A stretch of 64,000 nucleotides of DNA from an uncultured Eudoraea sp. (GTDB taxonomy: Bacteria > Bacteroidota > Bacteroidia > Flavobacteriales > Flavobacteriaceae), in contig NZ_CANLGX010000001.1 in the NCBI RefSeq assembly GCF_947490415.1, positions 124,001-188,000 on the forward strand, written 5' to 3'. Position 1 is the stretch's first letter. Every line of letters starts with the position of its first letter. The notes beneath the pieces were generated by a model, which did not search any database, was not told where the DNA came from, and saw only the letters and a program-made list of their open reading frames with translations. The position numbers and the translations under genes are program-made. Shown piece by piece: positions 1 through 8,688 of this stretch.

Positions 1-35
1 GCCTACTATTAAGTAATCTACCATAGTGTAAAATT

Positions 36-69
36 AAAAAACGCTGCACCAAATGGCGCAGCGTTTTTT
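36..69. terminator. Bidirectional hairpin terminator downstream of gldN
   Basis: A 12-bp stem (36-47 with 58-69) made of an A-run, CGCTGC, GCAGCG and a T-run, extended by CC/GG around an AAAT loop with one A-C mismatch. The A-run and T-run flank the stem, so it can end transcription on either strand. It lies 35 bases past the gldN stop and closes the gld operon. Confidence 0.85.
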
Positions 70-103
70 AATTTATATCTGAATTGGAATTTAAAGCTTG
101 CTT

Positions 104-1006
104 CTAATATGCCCACATGTCCTGTTCCCTGTCTCGTATTGTTTCTTTAATACGATCTGCTTCAAGCAACTGGAATAGTGCATTGTCTGCTATGTAATCA
201 TTAATTATTCGATCACCCTGAACATTGTCCTCTCTATAGATCAGACCATTAAAACGTCTGGCATTCAACAACATATCAAAAGATATTGGCTGAGCCGAGT
301 TTTGTTGGTTAAAAACCTTGGCTCTGTGTAATACCTCTCTGGCACTCGGATACCACACCCAAAAGAGTTCAACTTTATTCTCATTGGGATCCATAGATTC
401 ATCATCTACAAAGTTGACATCGGGTGCTACCGGGGCAATACCCAACAGTCGATACTTCAATTCGCCCTGCCGCTTATCAAAATACCATATCCCTTTGATA
501 CGATATTCTTCAATATCCGCCGCCGTAAGTTCCCTCTGGTTAATATATTCGGGGGAAAGTTGTTCACCGGCATTGATTTGCTCATATCCAAGATCTGTGG
601 TATCAACTTTTTTCAAAGTAGCTTCCAGGTCACTGAAATTTCTTTTTTCCGTAAAATAGGAATCCACATATACGTCAGTAAGTTTACCGTTTTTAATGTT
701 TTTCATAAAAACATCATATAACGATCTTCTGTCCGCACCGATATCAATGGTGTCAAGCGGATAATACAGTGGAAAATTTACTCTTTCATCAAGATCAATT
801 ATCTCCCATACAGTCTTAGACCAAAGGATATCCCTGTCATCCACATAGCCGTATGGCAGCGGAGAATCATTATCCGCCGCTATTTGCGCTTCTGTCTTTT
901 TTCCAATTTCCTCAGGCAACTTGGCATTTAAAATATTAGCCTGTGCCATCATAGATATTGGTAGTAGCGCTACAGCTCCAGCAATTAAAACATTCTTCCA
1001 ATTCAT
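104..1006 (-). CDS. gldN: Gliding motility / type IX secretion protein GldN
   Basis: 300 residues with an N-terminal signal peptide (residues 1-22, ending near MMAQA). The family is known to be a periplasmic component that forms a ring with the lipoprotein GldK beneath the outer membrane and is needed for type IX secretion and gliding. Recognised from the overall sequence (for example the YGYVDDRDILWSKTVWE segment near residue 52) and from its place as last gene after gldK, gldL and gldM. It starts 23 bases after the gldM stop and is co-transcribed. No gldO-like duplicate follows in this window. Confidence 0.95.
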   Translation of the reverse strand: MNWKNVLIAGAVALLPISMMAQANILNAKLPEEIGKKTEAQIAADNDSPLPYGYVDDRDILWSKTVWEIIDLDERVNFPLYYPLDTIDIGADRRSLYDVFMKNIKNGKLTDVYVDSYFTEKRNFSDLEATLKKVDTTDLGYEQINAGEQLSPEYINQRELTAADIEEYRIKGIWYFDKRQGELKYRLLGIAPVAPDVNFVDDESMDPNENKVELFWVWYPSAREVLHRAKVFNQQNSAQPISFDMLLNARRFNGLIYREDNVQGDRIINDYIADNALFQLLEADRIKETIRDREQDMWAY

Positions 1007-1029
1007 AAAATTATAATTTATTACTATTC

Positions 1030-2598
1030 TTAGTTCGTAATCTCCACAATTACCGGAGATACTTTCTTCAGTTTATAGCTTTTGTTATTCGTGATATACG
1101 CTTGAATATCGAATACCTGAACAGCATCACCTCTTTTGGCTCTTTTTAAGGCCGATTTAGCTCTTGAATCCAGTTTGTTGCCATCTACACTTACGGTAGG
1201 TTGCCCAGGCACTTTGAATTTAAATCCACTAATTGCAAGATTCAAGTCAAAATCAAAATCTTCAAGTAATGCACCAATTGTTGCAATTTCAAGATTTCTT
1301 CTAGGCATCTTGGCACTTCCTGTTTCTCCTCGAATAGATCCGGATGGTCTTGGAATATCCTTGATTCTGAACTCAGATTTTGAGGAAACACGTTGGCCGT
1401 CAGGCAATGTACCAGATGCGACAATTGTAACTGTTCTTCCCGTTCCCGGGTTCATGATATACTTACTGCCTTCTCTTTTCTTAAGACCTGGTGCCGATGC
1501 ACTCACCTTGTTATTTGGAATTCCAGGAATCGAAATCGACATAGGGTTAGAAACCCCGCGATATACCACATTCATCTTATCTGCTGCAATTAATGCTGCA
1601 TTAGGCTTAGTGATCGTGGCAAATGTTTGAGAAACAGGAACTTCCGTTCTCTCACCATCCTGAATAAATACCAGGTTACCGGCAATCTTGTGGTCTCCGG
1701 GAGCTCCGGCACTAACTAAAAGTTTTACCTGACCATTTTTGATCTCATAATCCTTACCTTCATTCAGCTTTCTTCCATCTAAAGTAAGATTTACCTCATT
1801 TGGTCTTGTTGTAGCATCTTTACGACCTAATACAACTGCCCCTGAGAATTTCTCACCAGCATAAAATGCCGATTTTTCCTGCTCCAGTAGCGTGGTATAA
1901 TTAGTCATAGAAACTTCACTGGTCAGCTGACCTTCTAACATAGACTTTAAAGCATCCTGCTCTGTAGCCTTAACATCAGATTGTATCTGAGTTATTTTAG
2001 TTAGAGAAGCAACAACCGGAAAACCTTCGAAATGATAGTTGATCCAATCCTGTTTTGTTCCATCTCTTTTCTCAACTTTACCATTAGCATCACCAGTTTC
2101 AAATCTGGTTTGAACAGAAGCCTTAACTTCATTCATGCTTTCCGGTAAAATAGCCGAAACTTGAGTACGGTAATCAGTAATCCTCTTTAAGAATTCTTTT
2201 CCTTCCGGAGCCAGGTTATCACCTTGAAAAAATTTCTGATCTAAATAATCAGACTTATCCATAACCTGATAGTCTTTAGGATCTTTAATCTCGGTTAACA
2301 TTTTACCTTTAAGGGCCTCCAGATAGTCATAATAATCCTGGGACAATTCCTTAATCTTTTTGGCATCTTCCAGTAGCGGACCAAATTTTTCCGCATTTTC
2401 AGATGCTTTAGTTTCTAAACCATTTAAGAACGCTACGTTGTTCTCCGTGGTTTTTGCGTTAGAAGCTTCCAACTTTTCATTCATAAGACCGAATGCAGCT
2501 AGAACTTCCTTGCTCATATTTAACGCCAGCATCGCGATGAAGATCAAATACATTAAGTTTATCATCTTCTGACGTGGTGACAATTTTCCTCCTGCCAT
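1030..2598 (-). CDS. gldM: Gliding motility / type IX secretion motor protein GldM
   Basis: 522 residues. A single membrane helix lies near residues 12-35 (MINLMYLIFIAMLALNMS), followed by a long periplasmic region. In this family GldM and GldL form the proton-driven inner-membrane motor of type IX secretion, and the periplasmic domains of GldM reach toward the GldK/GldN ring. The length matches known GldM. It sits 53 bases after gldL in the conserved gldKLMN order. The long open frame on the opposite strand here (1136-1630) is a shadow. Confidence 0.96.
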   Translation of the reverse strand: MAGGKLSPRQKMINLMYLIFIAMLALNMSKEVLAAFGLMNEKLEASNAKTTENNVAFLNGLETKASENAEKFGPLLEDAKKIKELSQDYYDYLEALKGKMLTEIKDPKDYQVMDKSDYLDQKFFQGDNLAPEGKEFLKRITDYRTQVSAILPESMNEVKASVQTRFETGDANGKVEKRDGTKQDWINYHFEGFPVVASLTKITQIQSDVKATEQDALKSMLEGQLTSEVSMTNYTTLLEQEKSAFYAGEKFSGAVVLGRKDATTRPNEVNLTLDGRKLNEGKDYEIKNGQVKLLVSAGAPGDHKIAGNLVFIQDGERTEVPVSQTFATITKPNAALIAADKMNVVYRGVSNPMSISIPGIPNNKVSASAPGLKKREGSKYIMNPGTGRTVTIVASGTLPDGQRVSSKSEFRIKDIPRPSGSIRGETGSAKMPRRNLEIATIGALLEDFDFDLNLAISGFKFKVPGQPTVSVDGNKLDSRAKSALKRAKRGDAVQVFDIQAYITNNKSYKLKKVSPVIVEITN

Positions 2599-2651
2599 GT
2601 TTTCTAATTAGTTTTGATTAAAATTTTGATTTGGGTTTACTAATTCACTAA

Positions 2652-3299
2652 TTAGTTTTTACTCATTGCAGATAACATACCTCCATATACTCCATTTAAG
2701 GAAGAAAGATTGGAAGCAAGAGATTCCATTTGGTCTTTAAGAGCACTTGCATTTTGAACAACTTCTTCATTTACAGAAGCCTGTCTGCTAGCGCTTTCCA
2801 ATTGTACTTTATACAAGCTGTTTAAAGACTCCATTTGAGACGCTGCCTCTACCATTTCATCTGAATATTTTTTGGTAGATTCCATTGCATCTACTGAAGG
2901 AGCAATACCTTTTGCAGCACCTTCAAAATTGCGAATGCTTTCTCCAAGGCTTTCCATAAGGTTAGCGTCTATGTTTGCTTCTTTTAAAAGCTCATCTAAT
3001 TTTCTGGACAATATGCCTTCTGCTTCTTTCGCATCCTGAACATCATTTTTGTTACCAGACATACCGCCTGCTAATTCAGGGTATACCAGAGACCAATCGT
3101 ATTCGTCATCTACCGGTTCAAATGCACTAATTGCAAAAATAAGAGCTTCTGTAATAAGACCTACCGCCAGAAGAAGACCACCTGTTAGAGGTCCAAATTC
3201 CCAGTGAAGGATTTTAAATAACGCACCAATGATAACCACCGATGCTCCCAGGCCATAGGCCATGTTAAATAGTTTCTTTGTTGATTTTGACTGTGCCAT
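2652..3299 (-). CDS. gldL: Gliding motility / type IX secretion motor protein GldL
   Basis: 215 residues with two membrane helices in the first 60 residues (around 12-30 and 35-58), followed by a cytoplasmic, mostly helical and Glu/Ser-rich tail. GldL is known as the inner-membrane partner of GldM in the type IX secretion motor; an acidic residue within its membrane helices is implicated in proton coupling. It lies between gldK (77 bases upstream) and gldM. Confidence 0.96.
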   Translation of the reverse strand: MAQSKSTKKLFNMAYGLGASVVIIGALFKILHWEFGPLTGGLLLAVGLITEALIFAISAFEPVDDEYDWSLVYPELAGGMSGNKNDVQDAKEAEGILSRKLDELLKEANIDANLMESLGESIRNFEGAAKGIAPSVDAMESTKKYSDEMVEAASQMESLNSLYKVQLESASRQASVNEEVVQNASALKDQMESLASNLSSLNGVYGGMLSAMSKN

Positions 3300-3376
3300 A
3301 ATTCTAAATTTAATTTAAGTTTAATGTTAAAAATAAGTATTTGGTTTATTGTTTGATTTATTTATATACGGAAAAA

Positions 3377-4732
3377 CTATTGTGTTGAGTCTTCCTCGCC
3401 CATATAATCTTGTACGGTCCTAAAACCGATATAACTTCTGGCGGAATCTCTATACTCATAATCTCTGGTACTTACCTGTAGGAAATAAGCAACATCTTTC
3501 CAGGAACCTCCGCGTATAACTTTTCTTTTATTACCATAATCACCGCCATTGGGATTCATAGTAGATACGTAATCGTATGAATTTGCGTCATAGCTGGAAT
3601 TAGTCCATTCAGAAACATTCCCTGCCATATTGTAAAGATTGTAATCATTTGGCTCATAAGACTTGGCTTCTACTGTATACAAAGCTGCATCAGCTGCATA
3701 ATCACCTCGCTGTGGTTTAAAGTTAGCCATAAAACAGCCCGTATCGCTAATCACATAAGGACCACCCCAGGGATAAGTTCCACTTTCGATTCCACCTCTG
3801 GCGGCATATTCCCATTCGGCTTCTGTAGGTAACCTGAATCCGTTAACAAATTGTCTGCCTCGGCTCTTCTGGTCATCATTTTTAAATTTTGTTCTCCAGT
3901 TACAAAAAGCCTGGGCCTGCTGCCATGAAACTCCAACAACCGGATAATCACTATAGGCATCGTGCCAGAAATAGTCATTATGCATTGGTTCATTATAGGA
4001 ATATTCAAAGTCTCTTATCCAAACTGTCGTATCCGGATAGATCTCCAATTCCTCATGTTTAATAAAATCCTTTCTTCTTGCATCCCTTGAACGTGCAGCT
4101 GCCTCAATGTCCATCCAGCTGTAACTGTATTTAAGCTTTGTAACATCTACGGTGCGCTGACCGTTATATGATTCCTCTTCAGGAATATATATTGAATCCA
4201 TTATTTCTGTATAGTATTCATCAGGATATTCCGAAGTGTCCCAGACCAAATCCTGATCTCTATTTAGGCTTCTTCCTTCATAACCAGTCTCACCCATCCC
4301 TGAATAATTATCCAGCATATACTTGTCATAAGTAGACATTTGGGTAGTATCTGCATCCTTAAAGGCATATTCGCCGATACCTTCATCCTCCGGACCCATT
4401 CCTAATTCATCAGCCAGGATGGCCAACTTAGTTCTTACGATGGAATCTTTCACCCATTCTACAAACTGGCGATATTCACTGTTTGTTATTTCCGTATCAT
4501 CCATATAGAATGATCTTACGGTAACAGTTTTGGTTGGAGCGTTAAGAACCTTCCCTACGTCTTCCTCACTTTTACCCATGATAAATGATCCTCTAGGGAT
4601 CAGTTCCATTCCATAAGGTTTTTCCGGATACCACTTTTTACCCTGGACTCCGACTAGTTCTCCTTTTGTCTTAGACCCACAACTAGTGAGCAAAAAAACA
4701 AACGCTATAGATAATAACAATAGCTTCTTCAT
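3377..4732 (-). CDS. gldK: Gliding motility / type IX secretion lipoprotein GldK
   Basis: 451 residues. The signal peptide ends in a lipobox (LLTSC, Cys18), so it is an outer-membrane lipoprotein. The rest is a formylglycine-generating-enzyme/sulfatase-modifying fold: RLPTEAEWEYAARGG in the C-terminal half, then VIRGGSWKD and IGFRTVQ near the end. Known role: forms the periplasmic ring with GldN under the type IX translocon; it is not thought to be an enzyme. First gene of the gldKLMN operon. I see no clear TAnnTTTG box in the 116 bases upstream. Confidence 0.95.
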   Translation of the reverse strand: MKKLLLLSIAFVFLLTSCGSKTKGELVGVQGKKWYPEKPYGMELIPRGSFIMGKSEEDVGKVLNAPTKTVTVRSFYMDDTEITNSEYRQFVEWVKDSIVRTKLAILADELGMGPEDEGIGEYAFKDADTTQMSTYDKYMLDNYSGMGETGYEGRSLNRDQDLVWDTSEYPDEYYTEIMDSIYIPEEESYNGQRTVDVTKLKYSYSWMDIEAAARSRDARRKDFIKHEELEIYPDTTVWIRDFEYSYNEPMHNDYFWHDAYSDYPVVGVSWQQAQAFCNWRTKFKNDDQKSRGRQFVNGFRLPTEAEWEYAARGGIESGTYPWGGPYVISDTGCFMANFKPQRGDYAADAALYTVEAKSYEPNDYNLYNMAGNVSEWTNSSYDANSYDYVSTMNPNGGDYGNKRKVIRGGSWKDVAYFLQVSTRDYEYRDSARSYIGFRTVQDYMGEEDSTQ

Positions 4733-4848
4733 ACTTTAGGTTAAATTTCGATTAAGACTATAAACAGTATTCACAATTATTATTCTCTAAAACTGCATTT
4801 TGAATAATTTATTGTATAAAACTGTCTATCCTTTAAAATAATTTAGTG

Positions 4849-6006
4849 TTAGTTAAAACCTTTCTTATAGGCCTTGAACCACCTTTCGGGAATATTTTGG
4901 TTACATGCGTCTAAATAGTCCTGTTCAGTGCATGGTAATAACGCAGGTGAATTTATTTTATTATGTGAAGATAAAATTGATGGAATCTCAACCCACCACC
5001 TTTCGGTAAGTAAACTTTTATAAAAAATCAATTGTTCGGTTTCCGTAGGCACATTAAACTTGTTGAAGTCCTTGCTTTTAGCACTCGGTAACTCTTTTAT
5101 TCTAAAATTATATCCTTCTATAAAATACCATATTATCTGTGATATTAATTGAAAGGATTGTACGGTATTCTCGCTTTCATATATTCCAAATATTGCGACA
5201 TTATCACTCATTCCCGCATATCTGGCTATTGCACATATTTCTCTTCCATTAAATCCATTTGGTGAAAAATTCTTAGACCCATCAATCTCGCCTGCTTTAA
5301 TTGCCCTGGCATCCATACTTACAATATGTGCGTTTCGCAATACGGGTTCTGCCAGTGAAATGTCGGAGGTTATTTCTCCCAGCCTGTATGCATCAAAAAA
5401 TAGGCGGTCCATCAGATCTATTTCTTCCTGAGCATTAAAGTAGCTTTGATAACCAATATTAGAAAAATTGAAAAGATTGTTGGGCTTATCAGTAATTATT
5501 TTACTCATATAGGAATGCGAAGAAATAAGTTCCTCATCTGCCCCGAAATCGAACCTGCTGTCTATTGACACCAGATTTACCATATCCTTAATTTTATCAA
5601 ATGCCCTATAGGTAGGGTACGTAATATCCTGAGTCGCACCAATTATAATCGGAATTACATTTTCTTCCAGTAATTCGGCTACAATTTCCTTTACAACAAA
5701 ATAGGTATCTTCAACCGATTCGCCTTCTTCTATATCACCGAGGTCGACAAAGACTGAATTCCAATTACCCATCATTAGCTTGTAAAGCTGAATTCTGATC
5801 TCAGTAGTATCTAGGCGCTCTGTTTTCTTTTCAAATGCATTTCTTGATTCCAGAACTCCCATTAAGGCAAATGAAGCATTGGCAAGGACTGGCAGTCCTT
5901 TTTTCTCTGTATGCTTGTGAATATTCCTGCCAAGAGATTGTGGGGGTAATAGCTCACAGTGCGCGAGGGCCATTTCATCTACAGGAAGTAAAAAATCAAA
6001 CGCCAT
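4849..6006 (-). CDS. Arginase/formimidoylglutamase-fold protein, probable pseudoenzyme
   Basis: 385 residues with the arginase/ureohydrolase fold, probably what pipelines name formimidoylglutamase. The three metal-binding motifs are recognisable but degraded. The GG(D/G)H motif reads GATQD (123-127), so the His is Gln126. The DAHxD motif reads DSRFD (149-153), so the His is Arg151. The SxDxD motif reads SMDAR (230-234), so the second Asp is Arg234. Three of six manganese ligands are missing, so I infer it has no ureohydrolase activity. It lies 15 bases after topA and probably shares its transcript, with gldK next downstream. No histidine-degradation genes are nearby. Fold confidence is high; function unknown. 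Confidence 0.8.
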   Translation of the reverse strand: MAFDFLLPVDEMALAHCELLPPQSLGRNIHKHTEKKGLPVLANASFALMGVLESRNAFEKKTERLDTTEIRIQLYKLMMGNWNSVFVDLGDIEEGESVEDTYFVVKEIVAELLEENVIPIIIGATQDITYPTYRAFDKIKDMVNLVSIDSRFDFGADEELISSHSYMSKIITDKPNNLFNFSNIGYQSYFNAQEEIDLMDRLFFDAYRLGEITSDISLAEPVLRNAHIVSMDARAIKAGEIDGSKNFSPNGFNGREICAIARYAGMSDNVAIFGIYESENTVQSFQLISQIIWYFIEGYNFRIKELPSAKSKDFNKFNVPTETEQLIFYKSLLTERWWVEIPSILSSHNKINSPALLPCTEQDYLDACNQNIPERWFKAYKKGFN

Positions 6007-6021
6007 ATTGGTACGCTAATC

Positions 6022-8496
6022 TTAGGTTTTCTTAGTCTTCTTTTTCGGTTTTTTCTTTTCGAGTAATGCTTTTGCCTCTTCCAGGGAAACATTGGCAGCA
6101 TCTACCTCTTTGGCAAGCTCAACCTTGGTCTTGCCTTTAATAATTGTATGCCTTCCCCATCGCGCCTTTTCAATCCGAATGCCTTCATCAGACCATTCCT
6201 TGATAAGCTTCTCTGCTTCTTTTTGCTTTTTAGATTCTATCAACTCAATAATATCAATTTCCGAAAGATTATCAAAATCATATTTTTTATTCACATTAAT
6301 GAACATACCATCCCATTTGATAAAAGGTCCGAAACGACCTTTACCTTTTATTACATCTTTATTTTCATAAACCGCAATAGGGGCATCTGTCTTTTGCTTT
6401 TCGCGAATTAATTCTATTGCCCTTTCAAGATCGACATCAAAGGCACTCTCACCTTTGTCCAGAGAGACAAATTTTTTGCCGAATCTAACATAAGGACCAA
6501 ATCTGCCAACATTGGCCTCTACTTCTTCTCCTTCAAATACTCCTAACTTTCTGGGTAGTTGGAATAGCTCCATTGCTTCCTCATAGGTAATCGTATTAAG
6601 GGATTGTTCAGGGAGTAAACTGGCAAATAACGGCTTGTCCTCTTCCTCGACCGTACCAATTTGAACCATAGGGCCAAATCGTCCCAAACGAACAGCAACT
6701 TGTCTTCCCGTTTTAGGGTCTTTACCCAGGACACGTTCTCCGCTTGCACGTTCCGCGTTTTCTTCAACGTCCAGTACTTTGGGGTGAAAGTCCTTGTAAA
6801 AATCCTTCATTACCTTTTTCCAATCTTCCTGACCTTCAGCAATTTCGTCAAAATCTTTCTCCACTTTGGCAGTAAAGTTATAATCCAAAATATGCGCAAA
6901 ATGATTCACTAAAAAATCATTGACAATCATCCCTATATCTGTGGGTACCAATTTGCCTTTATCTGACCCTATCACTTCCGTGAGAGATTTTTCCTCAACT
7001 TTATCTGATTTTAAAATCAGTTGTGAATACTTTCGTTCTTCACCTTCAATACTTCCTTTTTCCACATAACCCCTGTTTTGAATGGTCGAAATTGTTGGGG
7101 CATAAGTTGAGGGTCTTCCAATACCCAGCTCCTCCAGTTTCTTTACCAAAGTAGCCTCTGTATATCTATACGGGGGTCTTGTAAACCGTTCTGTTGCGGT
7201 TATATAATTATAGAATAACTGATCGCCGGTTTTCATTGCGGGAAGCAAACCTTCCTGCTCTTCAGCTATATCCTCTTCGTCCTTACCCTCAAGATAAACC
7301 TTTAAAAACCCATCAAATTTAATGACTTCACCATTCGCGGTAAATTCTTCCTGATAAGAGTTCGACTTGATTTTTACATTAGTACGTTCTAATTGTGCAT
7401 CGCTCATTTGTGAGGCAAGTGTACGTTTCCAAATCAATTCATATAATTTAGACTGATCCCTTTCCAGTGAAGGAGATTGCAAATTCATATCCGTGGGTCG
7501 TATCGCCTCATGTGCCTCCTGAGCTCCTTTAGATTTGCCCTTATAATTTCTGACTTTACTGTACTTTTCACCATAATTCTGAATAATGGTGTCTTTGGCA
7601 GCCCCTATTGCCTCCCCGGATAAATTTACGCTGTCTGTCCTCATATACGTAATCAGACCAGCTTCATATAAACGCTGGGCAACCTGCATAGTTCTCGCTA
7701 CTGAGAAATATAATTTACGGGATGCCTCCTGTTGTAAAGTGGAAGTAGTAAATGGTGCGGCCGGCGATTTTTTTGCGAGTTTTTTATCCAGACTTGCAAC
7801 ATTAAATAGCGATCCTGCATTTTTATTTAAAAATACCTGAGCCTCCGCTTTCGTTTGGAAGCTCTTCCCAAGTTTTGCTCCAAATACATTCCCATTCACT
7901 GTTTTGAATTCCGCCACTACTTTATAGGAAGCTTCAGGATTAAAAACCTCAATGTCCCGTTCCCTCTCAACAATTAAACGAACAGATACAGATTGAACCC
8001 TTCCTGCAGATAAACCGGGTTTAATTTTTTTCCAAAGGACAGGTGATAACTCGTATCCAACCAACCTATCAAGAACTCTTCTTGCCTGCTGGGCATTTAC
8101 CAGGTTATAATTTATTTCTCTGGGGTTTTCAATGGCCTTTTGAATAGCTGATTTGGTAATGGAATTAAACACAATACGTTTAGTTTTGGATCGATCAAGG
8201 TCCAGTGTCTCCGCCAAATGCCAGGAAATAGCTTCTCCTTCCCGGTCTTCATCACTCGCCAGCCATATAGTATCCGCTTTTTTAGCAAGGTCCTTCAGCT
8301 TTTTAACCAGGGCCTTCTTGTCCTCGTCAACAATATATTTGGGTTTAAAATCATTTTCGACATCAACTCCTAACTCTTTGGAAGGAAGATCGGCTATATG
8401 GCCAAAACTGGATTCAACTTTAAAGTCTTTTCCCAGAAATTTTTCTATTGTTTTGGCCTTTGCAGGCGACTCTACGATTACTAAATTCTTAGCCAT
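6022..8496 (-). CDS. topA: DNA topoisomerase I (type IA)
   Basis: 824 residues. It relaxes negative supercoils. The Toprim domain is at the N terminus (VIVESPAKAKTIEKFLG, with DEDREGEAISWHLAE near residue 81). The active-site tyrosine lies in ITYMRTDS (around residue 288). The C terminus carries short repeats of the topoisomerase C-terminal type (GRFGPMVQIG, GRFGPYVRFG, GRFGPFIKWD) instead of Cys4 zinc fingers, then a lysine-rich tail. This layout is usual in Bacteroidota. The downstream arginase-fold gene is 15 bases away. Confidence 0.97.
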   Translation of the reverse strand: MAKNLVIVESPAKAKTIEKFLGKDFKVESSFGHIADLPSKELGVDVENDFKPKYIVDEDKKALVKKLKDLAKKADTIWLASDEDREGEAISWHLAETLDLDRSKTKRIVFNSITKSAIQKAIENPREINYNLVNAQQARRVLDRLVGYELSPVLWKKIKPGLSAGRVQSVSVRLIVERERDIEVFNPEASYKVVAEFKTVNGNVFGAKLGKSFQTKAEAQVFLNKNAGSLFNVASLDKKLAKKSPAAPFTTSTLQQEASRKLYFSVARTMQVAQRLYEAGLITYMRTDSVNLSGEAIGAAKDTIIQNYGEKYSKVRNYKGKSKGAQEAHEAIRPTDMNLQSPSLERDQSKLYELIWKRTLASQMSDAQLERTNVKIKSNSYQEEFTANGEVIKFDGFLKVYLEGKDEEDIAEEQEGLLPAMKTGDQLFYNYITATERFTRPPYRYTEATLVKKLEELGIGRPSTYAPTISTIQNRGYVEKGSIEGEERKYSQLILKSDKVEEKSLTEVIGSDKGKLVPTDIGMIVNDFLVNHFAHILDYNFTAKVEKDFDEIAEGQEDWKKVMKDFYKDFHPKVLDVEENAERASGERVLGKDPKTGRQVAVRLGRFGPMVQIGTVEEEDKPLFASLLPEQSLNTITYEEAMELFQLPRKLGVFEGEEVEANVGRFGPYVRFGKKFVSLDKGESAFDVDLERAIELIREKQKTDAPIAVYENKDVIKGKGRFGPFIKWDGMFINVNKKYDFDNLSEIDIIELIESKKQKEAEKLIKEWSDEGIRIEKARWGRHTIIKGKTKVELAKEVDAANVSLEEAKALLEKKKPKKKTKKT

Positions 8497-8515
8497 TCAT
8501 CAGTTTTTGAAGAAA

Positions 8516-8523
8516 CAAAAGTA
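8516..8523 (-). promoter_or_regulatory. Possible -7 box for topA
   Basis: Reads TACTTTTG on the minus strand, matching the Bacteroidota TAnnTTTG box, 19 bases before the topA start codon. No TTTG lies at the usual 17-23 base spacing upstream, so only the -7 half is supported. Confidence 0.45.
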
Positions 8524-8688
8524 TGTCAAATTTTTTATTTCTGTTGCTACAATGCAAAACCCAAGTCATTTATTAGTCGAAAGTAAGGGGTATTTTATAC
8601 CTTATATAATGCCAATAGGATTTGTTTTTAATTGGCGAAAAGATGTAAAAATTGTGTTATTTTTATGCAAATCGCTAACCCATAAATT

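Noticed and set aside
1136-1630. 164-residue open frame on the plus strand
   Set aside because: Fully antisense to gldM, which is a firm family member; no start signal or recognisable product.
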